36,153 nt of DNA from a virus. Made by a program: the position numbers and the translations under genes. Each line of letters starts with the position of its first letter. Position 1 is the first letter of the stretch. The notes below the pieces were generated by a model. It saw only the letters and a list, made by a program, of their open reading frames with translations, did not search any database and was not told the DNA's origin. Below, in pieces: positions 22,124-30,099 of the stretch. Where the stretch lies: the IMG/VR virus record IMGVR_UViG_3300044729_001066, positions 1 through 36,153 of that record; one strand, 5' to 3'.

Positions 22124-22902
22124 CTGATTGGACTGAAACTTCGTTGCCCCAAGAACAAAAACAAAATCGCCCATCATTGATGATTGCCACGCCGATGTAT
22201 GGCGGGATGTGTACAGGGCATTACGTAGCAGGTTTACTTGGAACAATTAATAAGATGAAGTCGGTAGGTGTGCCTGTGTATTGGGCGCAGATGATGAACG
22301 AAAGCCTGATTACCCGTGCCCGTAATGAGTTAGCCCGTTTGTTTTTAGAAAAAGGTATGGACTACTTAATGTTTGTTGACGCAGACATTTCGTTTGACGG
22401 ACAGGCAGTAGCAACATTGATGGCGGCTGACCGAGATATTACATGCGGCATCTATCCCAAGAAAGAAGTTGATTGGAAACAAATTAGTAAAGCGGCTAAG
22501 TTAGGTAAGGAAAGCCTGCAAGATTATGGCGGTGCGTTTGTGTTTAACATGACAGGACAAAAGCAAGAGTCTGATGATGATGGGGTTATTGAAGTACGCC
22601 ACGGTGGTACAGGGTTCATGCTGATCAAGCGCAAGGTGTTTGAAGATCTCATGCCACACGTACCCACTTATCGAGTGTCTACTCACAAAGAAAACGGTGA
22701 ATATATTAAACCTTTAACTCATGAGTTCTTTGCCACAAGCATCGACGAGACAGGCGCATTGCTATCCGAGGACTATCACTTCTGTGATCTGTGGCGCAAG
22801 CATGGTGGCAAGATCTACGCCAACCCATTTATCAAATTAGAACACGTTGGTACGTATGTGTACGGGGGTGACATTCTTAAATCGGGAGGCAATCTAAAAT
22901 GA
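22120..22902 (+). CDS. GT-A-type glycosyltransferase, 260 aa
   Basis: LMIATPMYGG (20-29) and RARNELARLFLEKGMDYLMF lead to the DxD metal/nucleotide-sugar motif VDADISF (86-92), as in GT-A enzymes of the Anp1/GT2-like sort. HGGTGFMLIKR and SEDYHFCDLWRKHGG carry the usual acceptor-side acidic residues. No membrane segment, so it is cytosolic. It overlaps the methyltransferase stop. The pair could decorate phage DNA or a host or virion glycan; the sequence does not decide which. Confidence 0.82.
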   Translation: MTDWTETSLPQEQKQNRPSLMIATPMYGGMCTGHYVAGLLGTINKMKSVGVPVYWAQMMNESLITRARNELARLFLEKGMDYLMFVDADISFDGQAVATLMAADRDITCGIYPKKEVDWKQISKAAKLGKESLQDYGGAFVFNMTGQKQESDDDGVIEVRHGGTGFMLIKRKVFEDLMPHVPTYRVSTHKENGEYIKPLTHEFFATSIDETGALLSEDYHFCDLWRKHGGKIYANPFIKLEHVGTYVYGGDILKSGGNLK

Positions 22903-22943
22903 GAGACAAAGAATACGAAGCCCGAAGCAAGGAGAAGAAGTGA
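22899..22943 (+). CDS. Possible 14-residue coupling peptide
   Basis: ATG at 22899 overlaps the glycosyltransferase stop (ATGA) and reads MRDKEYEARSKEKK, ending TGA, which overlaps the GTG start of the next gene. GGGAGG precedes it. It may only carry ribosomes to the next start. Weakly supported as a functional product. Confidence 0.35.
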   Translation: MRDKEYEARSKEKK

Positions 22944-23185
22944 ACACAAAGACTTGGAACCAAACTTTAGCAAAGCACTATGATGTGTTTACAAAACCAG
23001 CGCCTTGCGATAACTGTTGGCATCGACAAAAGTGTAAGGATGAATTGTTAGCGTGTGATGTTTTTAATGCCTATGTCCAGCGCAATCAACACTGGAAAAA
23101 AGAACGTAATCCTACCCGAAAGTGGTGGAACAAAGTTTTTATTTACGATAAAGATGACGAGGATGAGCAACTGGAGAAGAAGTAA
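22940..23185 (+). CDS. Four-cysteine protein, 81 aa
   Basis: GTG start at 22940 with AAGGAG seven bases upstream, overlapping the 14-codon reading frame. C23, C26, C32 and C39 (CDNCWHRQKCKDELLACD) make a compact cluster suited to zinc or an iron-sulphur cluster. The C-terminus is very charged (KDDEDEQLEKK). Similar four-Cys small proteins are recurrent in phages without a known role. The stop overlaps the next ATG (TAATG). Confidence 0.68.
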   Translation: MNTKTWNQTLAKHYDVFTKPAPCDNCWHRQKCKDELLACDVFNAYVQRNQHWKKERNPTRKWWNKVFIYDKDDEDEQLEKK

Positions 23186-23802
23186 TGGCAATTGAGATTG
23201 ATGAAACTTTTTACTATTGGGGGCCATTTTTATGGAAAACAAAAGTAGATAAAGATTTTTGTAGTGAACTGCTTAAGAGATCAAAAAATACTAACGTTAA
23301 ATTTAATAAAAGTTTAGCCGGACACATAGATGAGGAATACAGATACCTTGAAAAAGATAAGGAGTGGTTCGTTAATAAAATGGCGCCTTATTTAGATAGG
23401 TACTTAAAATCTGGGGCACATTGGTATAAACAGTATTTAGAAAAAGAAGTTACTAAAATAAGTTTGGATAGTTTGTGGATAAACTTTATGAAAAAGGGAG
23501 ACTATAACCCTAAACACACCCATAACCATGATATAAGTTTTGTTTTGTATTTAAAAATTCCAGAAGTTTTAAGAGAAGAAAATAAAAAACTATTTGAATC
23601 TTCCACTCCTAACATAAGACCGGGTTGTATAGAATTTTTTTATGGAGAAGAAGCAGATACTTTTATTACATCTCATGTTTTTTTACCAGAAGAAACAGAT
23701 TTGTTTATATTTCCGTCGAAGTTACGGCATTTAGTAGCACCATTTAAAAGTAACTGCGTGCGAGTTTCAGTTTCGGGTAATTTTAAGATAGAAAAAGAAT
23801 AG
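23185..23802 (+). CDS. 2OG-Fe(II) oxygenase-like protein, 205 aa
   Basis: SLWINFMKKGDYNPKHTHNH (95-114), followed by DISFVLYL, is the N-terminal half of the iron site typical of the phage 2OG oxygenases; FPSKLRHLVAPF (176-187, H182) and VRVSVSGNF (R193) give the distal His and the 2-oxoglutarate Arg. Substrates of the phage members are largely unknown. Two 60-base lines I counted here have about 25-28% G+C, against 45% in a line of the glycosyltransferase gene, and codons favour AAA, AGA and TTA. This indicates recent acquisition from an A/T-rich phage. Confidence 0.8.
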   Translation: MAIEIDETFYYWGPFLWKTKVDKDFCSELLKRSKNTNVKFNKSLAGHIDEEYRYLEKDKEWFVNKMAPYLDRYLKSGAHWYKQYLEKEVTKISLDSLWINFMKKGDYNPKHTHNHDISFVLYLKIPEVLREENKKLFESSTPNIRPGCIEFFYGEEADTFITSHVFLPEETDLFIFPSKLRHLVAPFKSNCVRVSVSGNFKIEKE

Positions 23803-23813
23803 GAGGAAAAGTA

Positions 23814-24020
23814 ATGGCAGTTGAGATGACCGACTTTGAACAAGGGGTGTGGGACTATCTGTGCTCACACAAGAAGACCCCGGTTCAGGCAAATAAAATC
23901 GCAAAGGAGTGGATTGTTAGTAAGACTAGGGTATATAGAGTGCTAGAAAAGTTTGTTGAGAATGGGATCGCGGATGTTGTGCGTATTGGTTCCAAGAAAT
24001 TTTATAAAATAAAAGAATGA
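23814..24020 (+). CDS. Winged-helix DNA-binding protein, 68 aa
   Basis: Residues 6-66 (FEQGVWDYLCSHKKTPVQAN, KIAKEWIVSKTRVYRVLEKF, VENGIADVVRIGSKKFYKI) make a minimal winged helix with a clear recognition helix and wing. It follows an AGGAGG site and overlaps the polymerase start as ATGA. Likely a small phage regulator or a polymerase-associated accessory. Confidence 0.7.
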   Translation: MAVEMTDFEQGVWDYLCSHKKTPVQANKIAKEWIVSKTRVYRVLEKFVENGIADVVRIGSKKFYKIKE

Positions 24021-25903
24021 ACCTAATTACTTTAGACTTTGAAACTTTCTACGACACATCATTTTCTCTTAGCCGCCTGACAACCGAAGAATATATTCGT
24101 TCACCCGACTTTGAGTTAATCGGTGTGGGCGTAAAGGTCAATAAAGATCCGGCATATTGGATTTCAGGGTCGCGTGAAACGATATTTAGTGAGTTAAAAA
24201 AGTTACCGTGGAAGCAGTCCATGCTCCTCTGTCATAACACTATGTTTGACGGGGCTATCCTCAATTGGTTTTGCCGCATCAGTCCTAACCGTTATCTTGA
24301 TACTTTGTGTATGGCAAGAGCGTTGCATGGTGTAGATGCAGGTGGCTCATTGAAAGTCTTAGCCGAACGGTATGAGATTGGCGAAAAGGGAGAAGAAGTA
24401 ATTCATGCCAAGGGGAAACGACTTGCAGACTTCACGCCCGAAGACCTTGCGCGGTATGGTAAGTACTGCGTAAACGATGTAGAACTTACCTATAAATTAT
24501 TTGGCAAGATGGGGCACAAATTCTCTGAGCAAGAGATAGATCTGATTGACACAACAATACGGATGTTCACTCATCCCTTACTATATGTTAACCGAGAATT
24601 ACTTCAAGAACGGTTAGCCGAATTAAAAGGGGAAAAACTTGATTTACTTGGTAGCCTAAAAGAAAAATTAAAGTGCGCTAACGAAGAAGATGTAAGGCAA
24701 AAACTGGCATCAAACAAAAAGTTTGCCGAGGTACTCACCGAACTTGGCGTAACGCCCCCGACAAAAACAAGTCCAACCACGGGAAAGGATACTTATGCAC
24801 TTGCTAAAAACGACGAAGGGTTTATCGCACTCACCGAGCATGAGGACACGTTCATCCAACACTTATGTGCAGTACGATTGGGCACTAAGTCAACTATTGA
24901 AGAGTCCCGCATTGAACGCTTCATACAAATTGGGGAGCGAAACAACGGGCGACTTCCTATCCCTCTTAAATATTATGGCGCACACACAGGGAGATGGGCT
25001 GGCTCAGACAAGGTCAACTTCCAAAACCTTCCCTCAAGAGATAAAAAGAAGAAGACCCTCAAGAACGCGGTGGTTGCGCCCGATGGCTACACAGTTATCA
25101 ACTGCGACTCATCTCAGATCGAAGCGCGGGTGCTTGCATGGTTGGCAGGGCAAAACGACTTGGTCGCAATGTTTGCCGAAGGCCGTGATGTCTACTCTGA
25201 ATTTGCATCAAAAGTATATGACCGGGAAATTACCAAAGCCGATTCTGTCGAGCGGTTTGTTGGAAAGACTTGCATTCTTGGATTGGGTTATGGCACAGGA
25301 GCGACAAAACTCCAACACACCCTAAAGACTCAGCCTCCGGGAGCTATCGTTGATGATGTTATGGCTAAGAATATTGTTGAGCTATACCGGAAGGAAAACG
25401 ATAAGATCCCTGCGCTATGGGGGCAATGCGATACGTATCTTGAGCACCTTATTACATGGCCTCAGAACAAAGAAGGTACTGCCCCCCGCAAAAACTATTA
25501 CCTTGGCAAACATAAGTGCGTATTAGCTACCCCCCAAGGGATACGGCTTCCATCAAACTTTTTTATAAGATACCCTGACATTGATAATGTTACCGACGAA
25601 GGTAAAAGCCGTGTGGTCTACAAATCAAGGAAAGGCCCAATATCCATATGGGGTGGGGGCGTGGTAGAAAATATTGTTCAGGCACTAGCAAGGTGTGTCG
25701 TGGGGGAGCAGATGCTAAAGATTGGTGAGCGCTATCGCCCTGCCTTGACGGTACACGATGCTGTGGTCTGCGTCGTACCGGATGATGAGGTTGAGGAAGC
25801 AATAGAATTTATTGTGCAGTGCATGAAAACCCCGCCTGATTGGGCTACGGGACTACCCGTTGCCTGTGAGGCAAAATATGGAAAATCCTACGGAGATTGC
25901 TAA
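24017..25903 (+). CDS. DNA polymerase, family A, with 3'-5' exonuclease, 628 aa
   Basis: The exonuclease domain is intact: ExoI LDFETF (D7/E9), ExoII HNTMFDGAI (about 74-82) and ExoIII YGKYCVNDVELTY (about 151-163). In the polymerase domain, motif A is NCDSSQIEAR (catalytic D364), motif B is VGKTCILGLGYGTG, and motif C is TVHDAVV (H580/D581). No 5'-nuclease domain is present, as in T7-like polymerases. It is the replicative polymerase of the phage. The start overlaps the wHTH stop and the end overlaps the next ATG. Confidence 0.95.
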   Translation: MNLITLDFETFYDTSFSLSRLTTEEYIRSPDFELIGVGVKVNKDPAYWISGSRETIFSELKKLPWKQSMLLCHNTMFDGAILNWFCRISPNRYLDTLCMARALHGVDAGGSLKVLAERYEIGEKGEEVIHAKGKRLADFTPEDLARYGKYCVNDVELTYKLFGKMGHKFSEQEIDLIDTTIRMFTHPLLYVNRELLQERLAELKGEKLDLLGSLKEKLKCANEEDVRQKLASNKKFAEVLTELGVTPPTKTSPTTGKDTYALAKNDEGFIALTEHEDTFIQHLCAVRLGTKSTIEESRIERFIQIGERNNGRLPIPLKYYGAHTGRWAGSDKVNFQNLPSRDKKKKTLKNAVVAPDGYTVINCDSSQIEARVLAWLAGQNDLVAMFAEGRDVYSEFASKVYDREITKADSVERFVGKTCILGLGYGTGATKLQHTLKTQPPGAIVDDVMAKNIVELYRKENDKIPALWGQCDTYLEHLITWPQNKEGTAPRKNYYLGKHKCVLATPQGIRLPSNFFIRYPDIDNVTDEGKSRVVYKSRKGPISIWGGGVVENIVQALARCVVGEQMLKIGERYRPALTVHDAVVCVVPDDEVEEAIEFIVQCMKTPPDWATGLPVACEAKYGKSYGDC

Positions 25904-26082
25904 TGAATAAAGAAGTTAAGGTTGATTACGCCCCCCACTATCTACAGATAGATAGCCACTTAAAGTTGGTGCATGATCTTCTGAAATGTGGTAATTATGT
26001 AGATGCTATAACCCTTGTTGAACAAATAACAGTTGAGTCTAGACTTCTACGAGCAGCCATAAAAAGCCATGTCAAAAACTAA
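25903..26082 (+). CDS. Unknown small protein, 59 aa
   Basis: Start ATG at 25903 (MNKEVKVDYAPHYLQIDSHL) overlaps the polymerase stop (TAATG), with CGGAG upstream. The protein is helical, with a pattern like a small helical-bundle or arm domain. It overlaps the nuclease start by 14 bases. It might assist polymerase or nuclease. No family recognised. Confidence 0.6.
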   Translation: MNKEVKVDYAPHYLQIDSHLKLVHDLLKCGNYVDAITLVEQITVESRLLRAAIKSHVKN

Positions 26083-26737
26083 ACCCGTACAGTGGTCTTT
26101 CTCATCCCTCAAGGATTTTGTGGGATGTCCCAAGCGTTACTACGAGATCAAGGTCGCCAAGAACTTTGAAACTAAGATTACTCAGGCTTTAACCTATGGG
26201 AAAGAAGTCCATTCGGCTTTAGAACATTACGTCAAAGATGGAAAGAAACTACCCCTAAACTATGAGCGTTTTAAAGGCGCAATCGATGCTCTTATGGCGA
26301 TACCGGGGGACAGATACTGTGAATATGAGATGGCTTTGCTACCCGACTTGACCCCCTGTTATTTTCACGATACCGAAAGATGGGTGCGTGGGATCGCTGA
26401 CTTACTGATCGTAAATGATGATGTCGCTTACGTGGTCGATTACAAAACGGGCAGTGATAAATACCCTGATCTTGACCAATTAAAACTTATGGCATTGATG
26501 ACTTTTGCTCATTTTCCCAAGGTCAATAAAGTGAAGGGGGCATTGCTCTTTATCCTAAAGAATAATTTAGTCTCAGCAGACTACGAGCGGTTTCAGATGC
26601 AGATCCTTTGGGATAGTTTCACACCCAAGGTGAAACGGTTAGAATTATCTTATCAGACAGACGAGTGGCCTACTAACCCTACGCCGTTGTGCGGATACTG
26701 CCCCGTCTCTACTTGTGAATTTTATAAGGAGCGATAA
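26069..26737 (+). CDS. Cas4/RecB-like PD-(D/E)XK exonuclease, 222 aa
   Basis: The order is FSSLKDFVGCPKRYYE with C20, a helix with H48 (GKEVHSALEH), GIADLLI with D111, VVDYKTG with D124 and K126, and QLKLMAL with Q137, ending in a C-terminal CGYCPVSTCEF with C208, C211 and C216. C20 plus the three C-terminal Cys form the Fe-S cluster set of Cas4/AddB-type nucleases. It probably resects DNA ends for recombination in replication. No CRISPR array is present, so this is a phage recombination enzyme. It overlaps both neighbours. Confidence 0.88.
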   Translation: MSKTKPVQWSFSSLKDFVGCPKRYYEIKVAKNFETKITQALTYGKEVHSALEHYVKDGKKLPLNYERFKGAIDALMAIPGDRYCEYEMALLPDLTPCYFHDTERWVRGIADLLIVNDDVAYVVDYKTGSDKYPDLDQLKLMALMTFAHFPKVNKVKGALLFILKNNLVSADYERFQMQILWDSFTPKVKRLELSYQTDEWPTNPTPLCGYCPVSTCEFYKER

Positions 26738-26919
26738 TGGACGTTGTTTACTACATAGAAAACGGAATGCTTATCAAAGATATTGAAAATGATGGGGCTA
26801 CTTTTCTTAAGCGCGGACCTGAAAGACAAATTATACCTTTGTGTTCCATAAAGGAAGCAGAAGAAAAATACCCTGACGAACTTAAACGAGCAATGGGGTC
26901 ACAAAATGCCATACATTAA
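26737..26919 (+). CDS. Unknown small protein, 60 aa
   Basis: Starts MDVVYYIENGMLIKDIENDG, overlapping the nuclease stop (TAATG), with AAGGAG upstream. Acidic, small alpha/beta. It overlaps the next gene by 14 bases. No known family. Confidence 0.58.
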   Translation: MDVVYYIENGMLIKDIENDGATFLKRGPERQIIPLCSIKEAEEKYPDELKRAMGSQNAIH

Positions 26920-27220
26920 CAAACCTAGACCTTACGATAAAGAATATCAACAACAGAAAGCAAGAGGAGAGCATGATAACCGCATGGAGCGTCAACGAGC
27001 CCGACGTAAAGTTGATAAAGAGGGTGCTGATGCAAACGGTAATGGCAAAGCAGATAAGCGTGAAGGTAAAGATATCGCGCACAAGAAAGCGTTGTCTAAA
27101 GGTGGAACCAATAAAGACGGATACTTTGTACAATCTCCTAGTGCTAACCGTTCCTTTCGACGAAATGGTCGTAAGCAGTTGGTCTCTGAAACGAGTAAAA
27201 AAGAACGAAAAAAGACTTGA
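26906..27220 (+). CDS. Small basic protein with an HNH-like C-terminal segment, 104 aa
   Basis: Starts MPYINKPRPYDKEYQQQKAR; very basic throughout. The segment KDIAHKKALSKGGTNKDGYF followed by VQSPSANRSFRRN resembles the D-H-x-x-P-L-x-x-G-G and N-x-S/N-R parts of small HNH proteins, but the preceding metal/catalytic His is replaced (DIAH), so activity is doubtful. Such small HNH-like proteins recur in phages as virion or DNA-linked accessory proteins. Its C-terminus carries the -35 of the next promoter. Confidence 0.58.
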   Translation: MPYINKPRPYDKEYQQQKARGEHDNRMERQRARRKVDKEGADANGNGKADKREGKDIAHKKALSKGGTNKDGYFVQSPSANRSFRRNGRKQLVSETSKKERKKT

Positions 27221-27245
27221 CATGTTTGGAATTAACCCCCATTAT
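27217..27245 (+). promoter_or_regulatory. Candidate promoter P5
   Basis: Consensus TTGACA (27217-27222), 17 bases, then CATTAT (27240-27245, 4/6). It overlaps the end of the HNH-like gene and precedes the untranslated stretch before the helicase gene. Confidence 0.5.
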
Positions 27246-27403
27246 TAAGTTTCAGTTGTGACCATTAGGCGTGAGTGGGTCTAAAAAAACCGCGTCAGTC
27301 AAGCGGCGTTTAAGTATCCGACATAGATGCCTCCGGCGCGTCAGGCTTGACACAATTAAGTTGCCGTTCACTAGAAGAACGGCGGTACAGTTAAAGGATA
27401 GTT
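27246..27403 (+). other. Structured leader upstream of the helicase gene
   Basis: About 160 bases carry no gene. CGCGTCAG occurs twice (27289 and 27337 region), GTCAAGC and GCTTGAC form a distant inverted repeat, and a second TTGACA (27347-27352) lacks a good -10. The hairpin GCCGTTC/GAACGGC (about 27363-27383) stands 15 bases before AAAGGA and the start codon. The layout suggests an RNA regulatory element or a former terminator; I cannot name a class. Confidence 0.45.
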
Positions 27404-28798
27404 ATGCAAAATGTTGTAGATTTTTTAGATGCCACCTATAAGTGGCCCGGAATACATAAGCCCTTCGCGCATCAGAAAACAACCACTGCTTTTCTAATTG
27501 CTAATAAACGGGCGTTCTGCTTTAACGAAGCAGGTACAGGTAAAACATCTTCAGTAATTTGGGCGGCTGACTACCTGATGGAAGCAGGGGTCATGAAAAA
27601 AGTTTTGATCGTCTGTCCGCTATCAATTATGTATTCAGCGTGGCAATCAGATCTGTTTAAAGTAGCTATGCACCGTAAAGTTGGTGTGGCTTATGGGTCT
27701 GCAGAAAGACGCAAGAAAATTATCAAAGGTGACTATGAGTTTGTCATCATAAATTACGATGGTATTGGCATAGTCGCAGATGAAATCAAAGAGGCTAACT
27801 TTGACTTGGTAGTTATTGACGAGGCTAACGCCTACAAGACCGCCACTACACAACGCTGGAAAACATTAAAGACATTGATTTACCCGCACATGGGTCTATG
27901 GTTGCTTACTGGCACACCTGCCGCGCAGTCACCCGTAGATGCATTTGGTTTGGCTAAGTTAGTTTGCCCTGATCGGATACCAAAGTTCTTTACCTCATGG
28001 CGCGATGCAGTTATGTACAAGATTGGGCAGTTCCGATATGTACCAAAACCTAACTCAAAAGAAACCGTATTTAAGGCTCTTCAGCCAGCGATACGCTATA
28101 CAAAGAATGAGTGCTTGGACTTACCGGATGTGATGTATCAGTACAGAGACGCACCTTTGTCGAGCCAGCAACAGAAGTATTATGTCCGGTTGAAGAACGA
28201 TATGTTAGTCAAAGCCGCAGGGGAAGAGATTAGCGCTGTCAATGCCGCTGCAATGCTTACAAAACTTTTACAGTTATCAGGCGGTGCAGTGTACACAGAC
28301 TCCGGTGAAGTACTTGAGTTTGATATTGGACCGCGACTCAAAGTGCTTAGAGAAGTCTTAGATGAGGCAAGCAACAAGATTCTAATCTTTGTACCCTATC
28401 GCCACACAATAAAGATATTGAAAGACTACCTTAACAGGGATGGTTATAGTTCTGAGATTATCAATGGGGAAGTTAGCGCATCTGATCGTGCATCAATCTT
28501 TCAACGCTTTCAAAATTCCCCTGACCCACATATTTTAATTATTCAGCCACAGGCGGCGTCGCATGGAGTAACGCTAACGGCGGCTGACACAGTTGTCTTT
28601 TGGTCTCCCGTGATGTCTGTTGAGACGTACATACAGTGCATAGCAAGGATTGATCGGGTAGGGCAAAAGAACAAAATGACCGTCGTTCACTTGGAAGGAT
28701 CGGAGGTCGAGCGTCGGATGTACAAAATGCTGGAAGGCAAGATTGACATCCATGAAAAGTTGGTTGACTTGTATCGCAACATTATTGAGGAGGTGTAA
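27404..28798 (+). CDS. SNF2-type DEAD-like helicase, 464 aa
   Basis: An SF2 helicase of the SNF2 kind: Walker A EAGTGKT (42-48), motif II VIDEAN (137-142), motif III TGTP (169-172), and in the second lobe a QCIARIDRVGQ motif VI (411-421) with the arginine finger. Small phage members remodel DNA forks or displace proteins, and some help restart replication. The start follows AAAGGATAGTT. It begins a new transcription unit or sub-operon after the leader at 27246-27403 and is followed by recombination-type genes. Confidence 0.92.
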   Translation: MQNVVDFLDATYKWPGIHKPFAHQKTTTAFLIANKRAFCFNEAGTGKTSSVIWAADYLMEAGVMKKVLIVCPLSIMYSAWQSDLFKVAMHRKVGVAYGSAERRKKIIKGDYEFVIINYDGIGIVADEIKEANFDLVVIDEANAYKTATTQRWKTLKTLIYPHMGLWLLTGTPAAQSPVDAFGLAKLVCPDRIPKFFTSWRDAVMYKIGQFRYVPKPNSKETVFKALQPAIRYTKNECLDLPDVMYQYRDAPLSSQQQKYYVRLKNDMLVKAAGEEISAVNAAAMLTKLLQLSGGAVYTDSGEVLEFDIGPRLKVLREVLDEASNKILIFVPYRHTIKILKDYLNRDGYSSEIINGEVSASDRASIFQRFQNSPDPHILIIQPQAASHGVTLTAADTVVFWSPVMSVETYIQCIARIDRVGQKNKMTVVHLEGSEVERRMYKMLEGKIDIHEKLVDLYRNIIEEV

Positions 28799-28801
28799 CA
28801 C

Positions 28802-29227
28802 ATGACTGCAGAAGAATTAACAAATGCCTATATGAATGTCCGTGCCGAGAGAGAAAGACTATCGGCAAACTTTAAGTTAGAAGATGAAAAACTGAAGACG
28901 GACATGGAAGTTTTTGAACGTGAACTGCTCAAGATTTGCTCAGAGCAGAACGTGGACTTGATGCGTACTAAATACGGGACAGTGTCGCGCAACATCAAAG
29001 CGCGGGTGCATGTGATTGATTGGGATTCTTTCTACAATTACATCATTGAACACAAAGCCCCACAGTTACTCACTAAGCGTGTGCATGAGGGTAACTTTGA
29101 AGAATTTACATCTGAGAGGCGGCATGAGGGTTTACCTCCGGGTGTAAATGTGGCACGGGAGTATACAATAACCGTCCGCAAGCCAAGCAAAAAAGAAGTA
29201 ATGCTTGATGAAGTTGAATCAGTCTAA
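28802..29227 (+). CDS. Conserved phage protein with N-terminal coiled coil, 141 aa
   Basis: Residues 1-50 are coiled coil. Then comes MRTKYGTVSRNIKARVHVID, WDSFYNYIIEHKAPQLLTKR, and a C-terminal GLPPGVNVAREYTITVRKPS. This is a very common phage protein type in recombination/replication modules, unnamed, and somewhat like host-nuclease inhibitors of the Gam kind in layout. GGAGG is just upstream, at the end of the helicase gene. Role unknown. Confidence 0.65.
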   Translation: MTAEELTNAYMNVRAERERLSANFKLEDEKLKTDMEVFERELLKICSEQNVDLMRTKYGTVSRNIKARVHVIDWDSFYNYIIEHKAPQLLTKRVHEGNFEEFTSERRHEGLPPGVNVAREYTITVRKPSKKEVMLDEVESV

Positions 29228-29247
29228 TCTAGTTAAGGAGTAATAAC

Positions 29248-30090
29248 ATGAGTAATGAACTAAGCACTATCCTCGCAAACAATCCAGCTTTAGTTAACAC
29301 AGGTTTGGATGAAGACACACTTGCAGTTGCAGGTGGTATGGCAGGTGGCAGTAAACGCATCTCTATCAAAGGCGGTGTTTTTAGAATGATGGTTAACGGC
29401 AAGGAACAAGCCGTGAACGAAGATCGTTCAATGAACGTCGTAGTTGTAAAGATGGCTCATAACGCGTCGCGTACATGGTATGCCAAGGCTTACAAAGAGG
29501 GCGATAAGTTATCCCCTGCTTGCTGGTCTAACGATGCCAAGTCACCCGACCCTGCAGTAAAAGAACCCCCTGCTCCGTCTTGCGAGTCGTGCCCGAATTC
29601 CGTTAAGGGTTCAGGTCAAGGTGGTACAGGCACTGCGTGTCGTTTGTCATGGCGTACTGCAGTTGTATTGCCGGGACAGTTAGATGGTAATGTGTATCAG
29701 TTAGTATTACCTGCTACATCTGCGTTTGGTAAAGAAGATAATGGACGCTGGCCTTTCCGTCCGTATATTCAAACGCTTGCTTCACACAACGTAAGCGCCA
29801 GTGCAGTAGTTACCAAAATGCAGTTTGATACGAAGTCGCCTACACCGCGACTATTGTTCTCTCCTGCAGGGGCTGTTGATACAACAGACTTTGATACTGT
29901 TCGTAGGCAAGGTAAGTCTGCCGCTGCTGAAAATGCAATCAAACTCACTGTCTTCCAAACGGATGGTGGCACTGAAAGCGAAGCACCGGAAGTTGTTGAA
30001 GAGCCAGTAAAGCAAGAAAGCAAGAAGCCCGAGGCTGCTCAACCAACAGGCGACGCCGCTGACCTTGTTAAGAAGTGGTCTAAGAAGTAA
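29248..30090 (+). CDS. Candidate single-stranded-DNA-binding protein, 280 aa
   Basis: Begins MSNELSTILANNPALVNTGL; AAGGAG upstream. A beta-rich core with four Cys (C92, C112, C115, C131; CxxC pair ESCPN) could bind zinc inside an OB-fold, as in T4 gp32-like proteins. The C-terminal 60 residues are a low-complexity Glu/Lys/Pro linker ending LVKKWSKK, a mobile tail typical of SSBs though not purely acidic. Its position beside helicase, polymerase and primase fits. The call is inferred, not family-based. Confidence 0.45.
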   Translation: MSNELSTILANNPALVNTGLDEDTLAVAGGMAGGSKRISIKGGVFRMMVNGKEQAVNEDRSMNVVVVKMAHNASRTWYAKAYKEGDKLSPACWSNDAKSPDPAVKEPPAPSCESCPNSVKGSGQGGTGTACRLSWRTAVVLPGQLDGNVYQLVLPATSAFGKEDNGRWPFRPYIQTLASHNVSASAVVTKMQFDTKSPTPRLLFSPAGAVDTTDFDTVRRQGKSAAAENAIKLTVFQTDGGTESEAPEVVEEPVKQESKKPEAAQPTGDAADLVKKWSKK

Positions 30091-30099
30091 GGAACAGTA

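Noticed and set aside
26069-26737. Cas4-like gene as evidence of a phage-encoded CRISPR system
   Set aside because: No repeats and no other cas genes in the window; phage replication neighbours explain it better.
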